From contig NZ_JAATJG010000009.1 of the NCBI RefSeq assembly GCF_011927765.1, forward strand, positions 1 to 64,000: DNA of 64,000 nt. The letters run 5' to 3'. Below are positions 1-8,964 of the stretch, in pieces (within the stretch, counting starts at the first letter, position 1; each line of letters begins with the position of its first letter). The notes beneath the pieces are model-generated. The model was not told where the DNA came from, ran no database searches, and was given only the letters and a program-made list of their open reading frames with translations. The DNA comes from Wenyingzhuangia aestuarii. Lineage in GTDB: Bacteria; Bacteroidota; Bacteroidia; Flavobacteriales; Flavobacteriaceae. The translations under genes and the position numbers were made by a program.

Positions 1-1
1 T

Positions 2-349
2 TTTTGTAGAGAAATTGAAAAAACATATAAATTAAGACAAGTAAAGCGTGTTTTAGAGACAGTTAAAAATCAAGAGGTCTTTGTTAAAGGAGATACAAGA
101 ATTCTTCCATTGGAAGAAAAAATAGCTTCTGCTATTAAACAATCTGACTCTTTTGAGGATTTTGAATTTCATTTAAAAAACATGGGAATTAAAACAAAAA
201 AAGGAAGAGGAATTGGATTCACAGATGAAAAAGGAGTTTACATAAAAGGTTCTGATATTAATAGAAAATATTCTTTAAAAGGGATTGAAAAACTATTGTC
301 TTACGAACAGCAAGAAAAACGATTACACAATACCTACAGAAGAAGATAA
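2..349 (+). CDS. Relaxase/mobilization nuclease, C-terminal part (gene starts left of the window)
   Basis: The frame is open to the left edge and runs 115 residues to a TAA, so the start lies outside the window; a TTG at 110 is not the real start. The visible tail reads FCREIEKTYKLRQV near the edge, then RGIGFTDEKG and KGSDINRKYSL. These are what I expect at the end of the MobA/VirD2-like relaxase domain of Bacteroidota mobilizable elements, which nick oriT and lead single-stranded DNA into transfer. The catalytic N-terminal part (Tyr and the His triad) is not visible, so activity cannot be judged. It is the only sign in the window of a conjugative or mobilizable element and fits the accessory genes that follow. 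Confidence 0.7.
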   Translation, partial: FCREIEKTYKLRQVKRVLETVKNQEVFVKGDTRILPLEEKIASAIKQSDSFEDFEFHLKNMGIKTKKGRGIGFTDEKGVYIKGSDINRKYSLKGIEKLLSYEQQEKRLHNTYRRR

Positions 350-392
350 TCTAGTGTTAATAATACCTCATGTTCATAAGCTACAAAAACCT

Positions 393-429
393 AAAAGGCA
401 ATAAAATCTATTTGATTTTATTGCCTTTT
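393..429. terminator. Bidirectional terminator hairpin
   Basis: A 16-bp perfect stem (arms 393-408 and 414-429) with a 5-nt loop, an A-run on one side and a T-run on the other. It lies between the converging relaxase and lipoprotein genes and can serve both. Confidence 0.8.
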
Positions 430-455
430 AGCATAGTACACAACTTATAATATAT

Positions 456-917
456 TTATTCTTCTATATTAAAATTATGAATTCTTTGTTTTAATTCTGT
501 TTCGTCTTTTAGAATACCTCCATCTTCAAAAATTAACTCCCCATTTTTAAATACTTTTAAACTCCAGGTAACACTAGTATCATTGTTATTCAACATTCCT
601 GGAGTATAGGTAATTAAAAAATGCTCATCTGTAGATGTTGTAAACTTATAAGTTCCCTCTGGTAAATCTTCAAAATTAGTAAAAAAACCTGCTTTCTTAG
701 AGTCTCCATTTGGATCTACAAAGGTTACTTGACTTTGCACTACGCTATGCCCAAATAAAAAATAATAATTATCATTTAAATTTCCTGATTGGGAAACTTC
801 AATAACAAAGTCATTTGTCTTTCCATTTTTTGTTTGTAATTCATCTTCTTTTTCACAAGAGACAATAGCTAAACTAGCCAATAATACCATTAATAATTTT
901 TTCATTTTTCTTTTCAT
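456..917 (-). CDS. Small putative lipoprotein of unknown function
   Basis: 153 residues. A basic start and hydrophobic stretch lead to a lipobox ending IVSC, which makes Cys21 the likely lipidated residue, so the protein should be membrane anchored and face the periplasm or outside. A second Met at residue 5 is an equally possible start. The mature part is polar with alternating beta-type segments (for example NDNYYFLFGHSVV and GTYKFTTSTDEHFLITY) and no motif I recognise. It is followed by the shared hairpin at 393-429. It sits in the mobile-element region, so it may be cargo; no function is proposed. Confidence 0.6.
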   Translation of the reverse strand: MKRKMKKLLMVLLASLAIVSCEKEDELQTKNGKTNDFVIEVSQSGNLNDNYYFLFGHSVVQSQVTFVDPNGDSKKAGFFTNFEDLPEGTYKFTTSTDEHFLITYTPGMLNNNDTSVTWSLKVFKNGELIFEDGGILKDETELKQRIHNFNIEE

Positions 918-930
918 ATTTATTTATTAT

Positions 931-1227
931 TTAAAAATTTTTCTTGATAAGACTACCAATACTTTGAGGGTAACTACGATTAGAAGTAGATTTAGGTTTG
1001 TAATTATTCCTATTGCAATTTTTACAAGCTTTTAAAAGCGTGTTCTTTTTGTGTAGTTCTGATTGATAATTACGAGGATTAGAACGTATAGCGAATACCA
1101 ATTTCATCAGTTGAGGACTGATTTTGGGATTGTCTATTACATGCTGATAACGGTCTATGTCTATTTTGGTAAAATTGAATTCTTTTACTAAGACTTCTTG
1201 AAGATTGAATTGGCGATTGTTTTCCAT
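931..1227 (-). CDS. Hypothetical 98-residue protein
   Basis: A short basic protein. The C-terminal half has a CxxC-like pair (KACKNCNRNN) followed by a Ser/Asn/Lys-rich tail, which could bind nucleic acid or a metal ion, though this is only composition. It lies 13 nt upstream of the lipoprotein gene on the same strand, so the two may be co-transcribed. Upstream in its transcription direction lies the folded element at 1267-1380, which would form part of a long leader if transcription begins near the promoter-like word around 1515. No family recognised. Confidence 0.45.
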   Translation of the reverse strand: MENNRQFNLQEVLVKEFNFTKIDIDRYQHVIDNPKISPQLMKLVFAIRSNPRNYQSELHKKNTLLKACKNCNRNNYKPKSTSNRSYPQSIGSLIKKNF

Positions 1228-1266
1228 TTTTTTACGTATAAAAAAAGCGTGGGACTAATTCTTACT

Positions 1267-1380
1267 GGTCTATCGGTATCGCCAAACACCTACCACCCAA
1301 GTAAGAACAGCCCACGCAAAAACGTGGGCGTTCTACTTCGAATGTTTAGGTGGTTATATAATTTGGCGATTTTATAGACC
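1267..1380. ncRNA. Strongly folded 114-nt element (candidate structured RNA or folded DNA site)
   Basis: The segment contains nested complementary arms in order: GGTCTAT (1267-1273) with ATAGACC (1374-1380); ATCGCCAAA (1278-1286) with TTTGGCGAT (1362-1370); CACCTA (1287-1292) with TAGGTG (1347-1352); and an inner hairpin 1301-1336 whose core GCCCACG/CGTGGGC closes a CAAAAA loop and extends through GTAAGAAC/GTTCTAC with bulges. Nested stems with bulges look like a structured RNA, or a folded single-stranded DNA site such as an oriT, rather than a simple terminator. The strand cannot be decided. It is non-coding and lies upstream of the 98-residue gene on the minus strand. Confidence 0.5.
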
Positions 1381-1501
1381 TAATTCGAAAGCTAAACGCT
1401 TTATATTTTAAAAATTTCTTTTTCTACTTACAAAACTATGTATTTATAAAATAATAGACCTAACTATTTTTTGGAAATTATAAAGATTATAATGTTCTTA
1501 A

Positions 1502-1534
1502 CCTCACTACAAAACTTAAAACCTATGGTTATGT
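1502..1534 (-). repeat. Diverged direct repeat, copy A (promoter-like)
   Basis: This 33-bp stretch matches 1938-1970 at 25 of 33 positions, ending in the shared word ATGGTTATGT. On the minus strand it reads toward the folded element and the 98-residue gene and contains TAAGTTTTG, a near match to the -7 element TAnnTTTG. It may be a duplicated promoter region. Confidence 0.4.
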
Positions 1535-1547
1535 TGTGTATAACAGA

Positions 1548-1583
1548 TAAGAGACATAAAGTAAATTTACTTTATGTCTCTTA
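1548..1583. terminator. 36-bp perfect palindrome, probable terminator
   Basis: Perfect self-complementary sequence whose arms read TAAGAGACATAAAGTAAA. It follows the small minus-strand gene at 1626-1796. The word GAGACATAA recurs inverted near 1965-1981, so it could instead be an operator; there is no long T-run on either side. Confidence 0.5.
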
Positions 1584-1625
1584 AGGTTTTGTTTAGCTTT
1601 TAGAACAACTGATATATCAACCTAT

Positions 1626-1796
1626 TTATTTCCACTGTTTTAACCTACTGTTTTTCCAATTACGTTTGTTCTTATTTCTAGTTGAATTACGTGTATCAAT
1701 ACCATGAGGAAAACAACAAGAACATCCTCCCATTTTAGTGGGAAAATCTACTTTTCCAAACTCATTAAGTCCAAATGCTTTTTTAAACTGTTTCAT
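1626..1796 (-). CDS. Small Cys-containing basic protein (56 residues), hypothetical
   Basis: An ATG-initiated frame of 56 codons and a TAA. The middle carries GGCSCCFPHG, three cysteines plus a His, and the C-terminal 25 residues are very rich in Asn, Arg and Lys (NSTRNKNKRNWKNSR). The Cys/His group could hold a metal ion and the basic tail suggests nucleic acid binding, but I know no family with this pattern. A consensus minus-strand -7 element (TATGTTTG, 1947-1954) lies about 150 nt upstream and a 36-bp palindrome follows, so it looks like a small independent transcription unit. It could also be a chance frame. Confidence 0.4.
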   Translation of the reverse strand: MKQFKKAFGLNEFGKVDFPTKMGGCSCCFPHGIDTRNSTRNKNKRNWKNSRLKQWK

Positions 1797-1937
1797 TATA
1801 CAGTAATTTTAAGTGAATACTTAAAACACTGTATTTTTCATCTTATTTATATATTTCATAACTATCTTTTTTATGTATAAAACTAGATATTTTCAAAATA
1901 ACAGACATTAATATTATCCAAAAATTAATATTTTTAT

Positions 1938-1970
1938 CTCCTGTACCAAACATAAAACACATGGTTATGT
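1938..1970 (-). repeat. Diverged direct repeat, copy B with consensus -7 element
   Basis: Second copy of the 33-bp repeat at 1502-1534. On the minus strand it contains TATGTTTG (1947-1954), an exact TAnnTTTG promoter element pointing at the 56-residue gene. A 17-bp stretch at 1965-1981 is the exact inverse of 1543-1559, so the small gene is bracketed by inverted copies. Confidence 0.45.
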
Positions 1971-2024
1971 CTCTTATCTGTTTTTTATAGGTTTTGAAGC
2001 AGGAAGATATACTTACCTTCTTTT

Positions 2025-2062
2025 AACAAAGCTCAGAACTGAAATCAATCATGAGCTTTGTT
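2025..2062 (-). terminator. Terminator of the large SIR2 gene
   Basis: A 10-bp stem (AACAAAGCTC at 2025-2034 with GAGCTTTGTT at 2053-2062) and an 18-nt loop, beginning at the stop codon of the SIR2 gene. It marks the 3' end of the defence block. Confidence 0.6.
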
Positions 2063-5000
2063 AATTATTAACCCATAAATATTTTACATCCAAAAACTCT
2101 TCATCTCTTTTAAATTTATTTATCCAATAATTTAAAATCTTATCATAATCTTGATTAGTTAAATCATATTTCTTTTTTAACTCATACACTAAAGCACTTA
2201 CTGTTTTTAAAACAACTAATTTTTGGCCTACAATATCAGCTGAATCTTTTTTGTCAATTTCAGTTTCTTTAAGCCTTGTTAAAGCAATCATTAGATCATC
2301 TTTTCTAGTCATATTAATTATATTGTAATTGTGTTTAATTATATGAGTAACTACATCTAGATAGTATTGTTGAAAATTTAAACAACTAGTTTTTATAATC
2401 GAGAATATTGCATCAATATGTTTCTTATACACTTGTCTTTTTTGAATAACAAAAGCATCTTTATTCCAAATCATATCTTGTAAAGCCCTACAAGCATTTC
2501 CTACTTTCACTGAATCTGTTGAATAAAGTGATACATAAAGATCCTCCAAGACTTGTTTTTTCTTCAAAGAGGTAAAAGTACTATAATAGTATATATTCAA
2601 GTCTAAGCAATTTAAATGTGAGTCTTGAATATCTTTAACTAACAAGGCAATTTCACTCTTTGTTTCTAGTTCAAACTTTTTATAATTAGGTCTTATTACA
2701 AACTTTAAGATTCCTATTAGATAGCTAAATCTATTTTCAAAATCTTCACTCACCGTTCTTCCAAAAGCCTCTTTATGATTATTTAAATATCTTTTATCTC
2801 TTTTCCACCAGTTATTAATTTTGAAGAAAACATTTTCTAATAGCTCTAATTCCCAAAAAGAACCATTAATTCCTAATATGTTAATTAGTTCTTGTTCTGA
2901 AAAACTAGTACTAGTAATACTCTTACCTCTAGTTATAACATCATTAATCTTTATTTTAAAATCTATGAAAAATTCTTTGTAACTAGAGTGTAAATTGTTT
3001 CGTTTTTCTTCAAATAAATTATAAAAAGCAAACTTATAGTAATGAGAAGGAGACTTAGGTATTCCAAAAGAGTCAATATTACTTGAATCAAATAACTTGT
3101 TTATCAAACGATCTTCGTCAGCATCATCTAGTATTTCTAATGTATAATAATTAATAAGTCTATCAAAAGCATATTTATTATTTAAAGATTTAAAATAATC
3201 ATCAATGTTATAATTTGAATACTTAATATCATTAAGAATTAAATCTTTTTTTCTATCAATAAAATTTCCGAATACATTTGCATTTTGATTAAATTGGCTC
3301 TCTTGTATAACACTTACAGGAGTAATTTTAAGAACATCTCTAAAAATTAAATTAATATTTCTGTTACTACTTATTTTAGTTATCGTTTCAAATGTTTTGC
3401 AAATTGATACAATATCTAATCTTCTGTCTTCATAAGAGTTTAACACTTCAACTAAAAATTTTGAAACAAACACTAGTGTAATATTAGAACATTTTACACA
3501 TAAACGATTCAAAATAATTATAATTAAGTTCTTATAAGATGTTAATTTATCTCCTTCATAAAAATTTTCTATTTTTTTATAGATGGATAAGTAATTATTT
3601 ATAATTAAATCTATTTCATTAGCTGACTTAGTACTTAAGTATTTTCTATCAAATAATTTATTTATTGTTTTCTCTTCTCCAATACGTAAAACTAAAGAGA
3701 AACACCATTCTGGAGAGTATTTACTAATAATTTTTGATGCAATTTTAGCGGTTTCAATCCCAAGCGTACAATGATCTAACTTAAATGGAATTGCAATTTC
3801 TTCAGAAAATCTTAAAAAGCTATAAGCATGATTAACTATATTATCTTGTATACCATATTTAGTTTTCTTAGATTTTTTTCCAATTTCAAACCTCCATTCA
3901 ATATTGGTACCTTCTTTTAAAACTTCTGTCTCAGAGTATGGATTTAGAATTCTCTCAAAATCTCTAATCTCTCCCCATGGATCACAATTATATTTTAATA
4001 GATCGTTCCATCTTTTATTAAAAAACGTATTGTTTTTTTCTAATTTCTCATCTTTTTCATTAACAGATTTAAAAGAATAACTTTGATACACAAATTTCAA
4101 TAGTAACATTATGTATGACTCACATGAAATAAAATAAACATCTTTAACATTACCACTTAAATTTAACCTATTTCTAACATAAGATAAAGACTCTTGAAGT
4201 AATGATATAGACTCTTTGTAATCTCCTAAAACAGCATAAAGCATAGCTTTTTTCGCTCTCCAAAAGGGTTTACTTATGTTGGGTGCAAATTCTTTAATCG
4301 CCTTTTTCAGACCTAGATAATCATGTTCTAACCACATTTTTAAACAACTTTCATATTGAAAAAAACACAATTGATTTTCATCAAACAACTCTTTATTGTT
4401 TATTAAATACGTATTCGTTGTACCCCACTTATCATGCAAGAATTCTTCTCTATAAAACCTTAGAACATTTAATTGGAGTGAAAACCACATCTCCTTATGT
4501 AAATTATCATCGGTAACATATATTAAACCCTTCGTTTCATATAATATTTTTTCATATACATCAATATGATTTCCAAATATTGGAATCAAGCATTTATTAT
4601 ATCTCCAATTAAACTCATACAGAAACTCTAAAGCATATTTAGAATCAATCAACTTCAACTTATCAATATAAAAAATATACCTAGATGTGTACATTTGTAA
4701 TTTTTCTCGTAAATTCCTAGGAGTAATAATCCACCCAGGATATTCTAATCGTTCAATTTTCCAGTTATTAATAATTATCTTAATTTTTTTTAGAATTACT
4801 GAAGCATCATTTAATTCTTCAACTTTAAGATTAATAAAACTAAAGTCTTTATCTAACCACTTTAAATAATCATTATCCTCTTTTCTGCTATAAAGGAATT
4901 CAATAAAAAATTTTAATGCTTTGTAATAATCTCCTTTTTCTATTCCTTCTACGTAGGATAGCTCAACTGGAACAATATTTCTTTTATCTAATAATTTTTT

Positions 5001-5735
5001 TTGTCCTTCTGATAAATTTAAAATCCCTATTAAATATATTTTAGGAGTATTCGATTCTCCAAAATTATCTTTTAGCCAACCAATCCATTTAAGAAAATTT
5101 GGATCATCTCCTGAAAACCCTATCAAACAAAAGGTGTTTTCTAACAAAGACTGTTGAACCGTATTGACAAAAGGCGAAAATACTTTGGGATAAGTTCTAT
5201 AATCTTCCTCTGTTATAATGAATGGTCTGATAGAGGGAAATGAACCATGTAGTTTTATAATTCTCGGTTTACTTGATAAAATCAAATCATCCTTATTTTG
5301 AACAACCTCATATCTATATTCAGATAGTTTATTCGCTGCTCTTTCCAAAAGTGTATCATAATTTGTTGTAAACACATCTGACCAAGGTAAGTTTAATACT
5401 TCAGAGTGTAATTCGGATGGTGAATGTTCTAGATCAGGAATTTCTTTTTTTAATAATGTGTCTAATACAGTTCTACTATATGTTGACTCTAATTCATCGG
5501 CTAATTTTAAAGGATTTAAATAATTATTATTAGACGTTGGTTTTTCACCATATAATTTTTCATAAAATATATCTCCCAACATATTCCAGTCTGGAAAATC
5601 TTTACATGTTGAGTCTTTCTTATCTGCATTTCTACTAAATCCCGAACCAATCATAATTGAAGCGTGATTAGACCATAATTGTTCACTTATTTCTAATAAA
5701 TATGGTCTAATAGATTGTGGTATTTTATCTATCAT
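2061..5735 (-). CDS. Large SIR2-domain protein, defence-associated sirtuin-like (DSR1/DSR2 type)
   Basis: 1224 residues. The first ~280 are a SIR2 fold: GSGFSRNA (30-37) for NAD binding, TTNYD (123-127) with catalytic-type Asn125, KLHGS with His163, ITEEDY (174-179) and GFSGDDPN (206-213). In known SIR2 defence proteins this domain hydrolyses NAD+ once a phage component is sensed, killing or arresting the cell. The remaining ~940 residues are helix-rich with no second catalytic motif I can see, the usual layout of the DSR-type sensor and oligomerisation region. The gene follows hsdR by 88 bp on the same strand and ends the block. It looks more AT-rich than the hsd genes, which suggests separate acquisition. 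Function is inferred from motifs and context. Confidence 0.8.
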   Translation of the reverse strand: MIDKIPQSIRPYLLEISEQLWSNHASIMIGSGFSRNADKKDSTCKDFPDWNMLGDIFYEKLYGEKPTSNNNYLNPLKLADELESTYSRTVLDTLLKKEIPDLEHSPSELHSEVLNLPWSDVFTTNYDTLLERAANKLSEYRYEVVQNKDDLILSSKPRIIKLHGSFPSIRPFIITEEDYRTYPKVFSPFVNTVQQSLLENTFCLIGFSGDDPNFLKWIGWLKDNFGESNTPKIYLIGILNLSEGQKKLLDKRNIVPVELSYVEGIEKGDYYKALKFFIEFLYSRKEDNDYLKWLDKDFSFINLKVEELNDASVILKKIKIIINNWKIERLEYPGWIITPRNLREKLQMYTSRYIFYIDKLKLIDSKYALEFLYEFNWRYNKCLIPIFGNHIDVYEKILYETKGLIYVTDDNLHKEMWFSLQLNVLRFYREEFLHDKWGTTNTYLINNKELFDENQLCFFQYESCLKMWLEHDYLGLKKAIKEFAPNISKPFWRAKKAMLYAVLGDYKESISLLQESLSYVRNRLNLSGNVKDVYFISCESYIMLLLKFVYQSYSFKSVNEKDEKLEKNNTFFNKRWNDLLKYNCDPWGEIRDFERILNPYSETEVLKEGTNIEWRFEIGKKSKKTKYGIQDNIVNHAYSFLRFSEEIAIPFKLDHCTLGIETAKIASKIISKYSPEWCFSLVLRIGEEKTINKLFDRKYLSTKSANEIDLIINNYLSIYKKIENFYEGDKLTSYKNLIIIILNRLCVKCSNITLVFVSKFLVEVLNSYEDRRLDIVSICKTFETITKISSNRNINLIFRDVLKITPVSVIQESQFNQNANVFGNFIDRKKDLILNDIKYSNYNIDDYFKSLNNKYAFDRLINYYTLEILDDADEDRLINKLFDSSNIDSFGIPKSPSHYYKFAFYNLFEEKRNNLHSSYKEFFIDFKIKINDVITRGKSITSTSFSEQELINILGINGSFWELELLENVFFKINNWWKRDKRYLNNHKEAFGRTVSEDFENRFSYLIGILKFVIRPNYKKFELETKSEIALLVKDIQDSHLNCLDLNIYYYSTFTSLKKKQVLEDLYVSLYSTDSVKVGNACRALQDMIWNKDAFVIQKRQVYKKHIDAIFSIIKTSCLNFQQYYLDVVTHIIKHNYNIINMTRKDDLMIALTRLKETEIDKKDSADIVGQKLVVLKTVSALVYELKKKYDLTNQDYDKILNYWINKFKRDEEFLDVKYLWVNN

Positions 5736-5823
5736 CTATAATGTCTTTTTACACTAGTAATGGCTATAATATTTTCTTACTGTTAGAACTACAGCAAACA
5801 ACATTCTATAAAACAAGTTATCT

Positions 5824-8800
5824 TTACCTATACTTCTTAAAATTTTCGGCTTGTTCAAATATTTCTTTATAAACTTCATCTCTATCTACAGGAGGGTAGT
5901 CATTTTCTGCTAAAAGAATAATTAAATCCACTTTTAGTTCTGCTTTAATATCATCTCTTTGACTCCAGTCTGTATATTTTGTTTTGTCATCTACTACCTT
6001 TTTTACCAGTTTAGCCAAAGACAATAATTTGTCTTCAGGATAGGTGAAATCATACTTGGTAGCGAGTTCTTTTAAAATATCGTAAAAGGACTTTTCTTCA
6101 ATATCTATTCCTATATCCTGGAACGATTCTTTTTCTTTCTTTAAAGCTTCAAGCAAATTCATAATTTCATCCGTAAAATCTTCTAAAACCCTACTATCCA
6201 AAACATCATCTTCTTTACGTTCGTTGTACTTATCTACCAACGTTTTCATTTTCTGAGAAAAATCTATTCCTTTGGTTTTGTTTACTTTTTTAAAATCGCT
6301 AATGGCTTTAGACAACAACTGTTGCAGTAACTTTATTTTAGTGTTGGGTAGCTTTATTTTTTCAATTTTAGCTAAATAATTATCTTCAAAAATATCTATT
6401 TCGGCAGAGTCTTCTTCTCCCATTTTAAAGATTTCTTCTACTCCTTCACTAGCAATGGCATCTTTAATCATTTCACGTACCTTAGCATTCATTTGCGAAA
6501 TATCTGGAGCATTTCCCTTGGTCAATTTAAAGACAATAGAACGTACTGCTAAATAAAAATGAATAACTTCTTTTTCTTGAGTGGAAATAGACTCTCCTGC
6601 TCCACAAATATCATAAGCCGCTTTTAAACGCTTTACCAAATACATAAAACGTTTTTCTACCTCTTGGGTTATTTGTACATATTCAGCAGCTCTATTTAGT
6701 GTATTTAATTGTTCTAAAGGCTGTCCTGTATAATACAAATTAGCATCAAACTTATGAAACAGCCTTTGCAACAAGTCTAAATGATCCTTAACCACAATTA
6801 CGGAAGCTTCTATATCTTCAAAATTTTGACTATCGGCTTTATTATAATGTGCCAAAGCCAAATTCATTTGCTTTTTAATTCCAATATAATCTACGACCAA
6901 TCCTTTTTCTTTTCCTTGAAACTTACGGTTTACCCTAGAAATAGTTTGAATTAAATTGTGTTGTTGTATAGGTTTATCTATATAAATGGTATCTAAAAAA
7001 GGAACATCAAAACCTGTTAACCACATATCTACTACAATGGCTATTTTAAAGTTTGATTTTTCATTTTTAAATTGTCTATCTAACTCTTTTCTATCGTCTT
7101 TAGTTCCTAATAAATTGTACAATTCTTCAGGATCATCTTTACCACGTGTCATAATCATTCTAACACGTTCAATAGGCTTTATTTTCTTTTGCTCACTTTC
7201 AGATAACTCTACATTTTCATCCCCTATTTTTACCTGGTTCCACTCTGGACGTAATTTCATCAACTCCTGGTAAAACGCATAAGCGATGTAACGAGAACTA
7301 CAAACAAACATGGCTTTTCCTTTTACAGAACTACCTTCTAACACTCTATTTTCATAATGATTCACAAAATCTTCTGCCAAAGCTTTTAATCGGTCTGGAT
7401 CTCCTAAAATACTATCCATTTTAGCAGAAGCTTTTTTACTTTCTTCTATCTGATATTCATTAGCTCCATCTTCTTCACAAGCTTTGTAATATTCTTCAAT
7501 TTCATTTAGTTTGCTACTACTCAATGCTATTTTAGCAGCTCTACCCTCGTATACAATTTTTACCGTAATTTCATCTTTTACAGATTCTGTCATGGTATAG
7601 GCATCAATCACTTTTCCAAACACATCTAGCGTAGCATCTACGGGTGTTCCTGTAAAACCAACATAGGTGGCATTAGGCAAAGAATCGTGTAGATACTTAG
7701 CAAATCCAAACGTCTTTTTTACTCCTGTATCGCTTACGGTTACTTTTTGATTTAAATTGGTTTGACTACGATGTGCTTCATCAGAAATACAAATTACATT
7801 GGTTCTTTCCGTTAACAACTGTGTATCTTCTGTAAATTTATGAATGGTGGTTAAAAACACTCCTCCACTTTGTAGTCCTTGCAACTTATTTCTAAGCTCT
7901 GCCCTACTCTCTACGCTAATAATATGATTGTCTCCCACATATCCTTTTGCATTTTGAAACTGACCTGACAGCTGATCGTCTAGATCTGTTCTATCTGTAA
8001 TAACAATAATGGTTGGGCTTGCAAAATGAGTACTTTTCATTAACAAACGAGCTAAAAATACCATGGTAAAACTTTTACCACAACCTGTAGCTCCAAAATA
8101 AGTTCCTCCTTTTCCACTACCTAAAGGCTTTTGTTCTTTCACAATATTATCGTACAACTTATTAGCTGCGTAATATTGTGGATAACGACAAACAATTTTT
8201 AATTCATGTTTATTGCTATCGGGCATGTAAATAAAGTTCTTGATGACATCTCTTAACCTATCTTGGTCAAACAAACCATGAATTAAGGAGTACATACTAT
8301 CTATTCCATCTACATCTGTTTCAGTACCTTCTATTTTTCGCCAAGCATAAAAGAAATCATATTTGGCAAAAAAGGATCCCATTTTATTATTTACTCCATC
8401 AGAAATCACACAAAAAGCATTGTATTTAAATAACTCTGGTATATCTCTACGATAACGAATGGTTAATTGATCGTAGGCTTCTTTTAGCTGTACTTCTTCT
8501 CTAATTGCAGACTTAAACTCAAACACCACCAAAGGAATTCCGTTGATGTATAAAATACCATCGGGAATACGTTTTTCTTTGCCTACAATTTCTAATTGAT
8601 TGACAAACTTGTAGGTGTTTTGATTGGCTTCTGTAAAATCTATCAAATAAATCCAAACATCTTTTTTATTGGGATCTTCTCTTTTAAAAGCAAAACCATC
8701 TGCCACCATTTTCATGATAGATTTGTTACTTTCATACAAATCTAAAGCAGAAAAAGAGGTTAATTTTCTAACAATGCTTTCTGCCTCTGATATGGTTAAA

Positions 8801-8961
8801 CCTTCCTTTTTATATTGTTGCAACAAATAAGCTACCATGTCTTGTTTTATCAACACTTCACTATCTCCTCTTACCCATGTAGTCCCTAACACATGAGGAT
8901 AGTTTTTTTCTGATAACAATTGTACAAAGGCTTGTTCTAGCTGTGCTTCTGTAAATTTCAT
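5824..8961 (-). CDS. hsdR: Type I restriction enzyme, R (endonuclease/translocase) subunit
   Basis: 1045 residues, full length for HsdR. The N-terminal ~200 hold a PD-(D/E)xK nuclease site (IPDGILYINGIPLVVFEFK, with the Asp, Glu and Lys in place). Next comes a superfamily 2 helicase core with Walker A GATGCGKS and Walker B ISDEAHRSQ, and later motifs including VGFTGTPVDAT and QTISRVNRKFQGKEKG. The C-terminus is helical and would dock on the methylase. With HsdM and HsdS it cleaves DNA lacking the host methyl mark after ATP-driven translocation. It starts 3 nt after the AlbA_2 gene, so restriction is coupled to that gene rather than lying next to hsdM/hsdS. No frameshift or missing motif is seen. 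Confidence 0.95.
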   Translation of the reverse strand: MKFTEAQLEQAFVQLLSEKNYPHVLGTTWVRGDSEVLIKQDMVAYLLQQYKKEGLTISEAESIVRKLTSFSALDLYESNKSIMKMVADGFAFKREDPNKKDVWIYLIDFTEANQNTYKFVNQLEIVGKEKRIPDGILYINGIPLVVFEFKSAIREEVQLKEAYDQLTIRYRRDIPELFKYNAFCVISDGVNNKMGSFFAKYDFFYAWRKIEGTETDVDGIDSMYSLIHGLFDQDRLRDVIKNFIYMPDSNKHELKIVCRYPQYYAANKLYDNIVKEQKPLGSGKGGTYFGATGCGKSFTMVFLARLLMKSTHFASPTIIVITDRTDLDDQLSGQFQNAKGYVGDNHIISVESRAELRNKLQGLQSGGVFLTTIHKFTEDTQLLTERTNVICISDEAHRSQTNLNQKVTVSDTGVKKTFGFAKYLHDSLPNATYVGFTGTPVDATLDVFGKVIDAYTMTESVKDEITVKIVYEGRAAKIALSSSKLNEIEEYYKACEEDGANEYQIEESKKASAKMDSILGDPDRLKALAEDFVNHYENRVLEGSSVKGKAMFVCSSRYIAYAFYQELMKLRPEWNQVKIGDENVELSESEQKKIKPIERVRMIMTRGKDDPEELYNLLGTKDDRKELDRQFKNEKSNFKIAIVVDMWLTGFDVPFLDTIYIDKPIQQHNLIQTISRVNRKFQGKEKGLVVDYIGIKKQMNLALAHYNKADSQNFEDIEASVIVVKDHLDLLQRLFHKFDANLYYTGQPLEQLNTLNRAAEYVQITQEVEKRFMYLVKRLKAAYDICGAGESISTQEKEVIHFYLAVRSIVFKLTKGNAPDISQMNAKVREMIKDAIASEGVEEIFKMGEEDSAEIDIFEDNYLAKIEKIKLPNTKIKLLQQLLSKAISDFKKVNKTKGIDFSQKMKTLVDKYNERKEDDVLDSRVLEDFTDEIMNLLEALKKEKESFQDIGIDIEEKSFYDILKELATKYDFTYPEDKLLSLAKLVKKVVDDKTKYTDWSQRDDIKAELKVDLIILLAENDYPPVDRDEVYKEIFEQAENFKKYR

Positions 8962-8964
8962 AGC

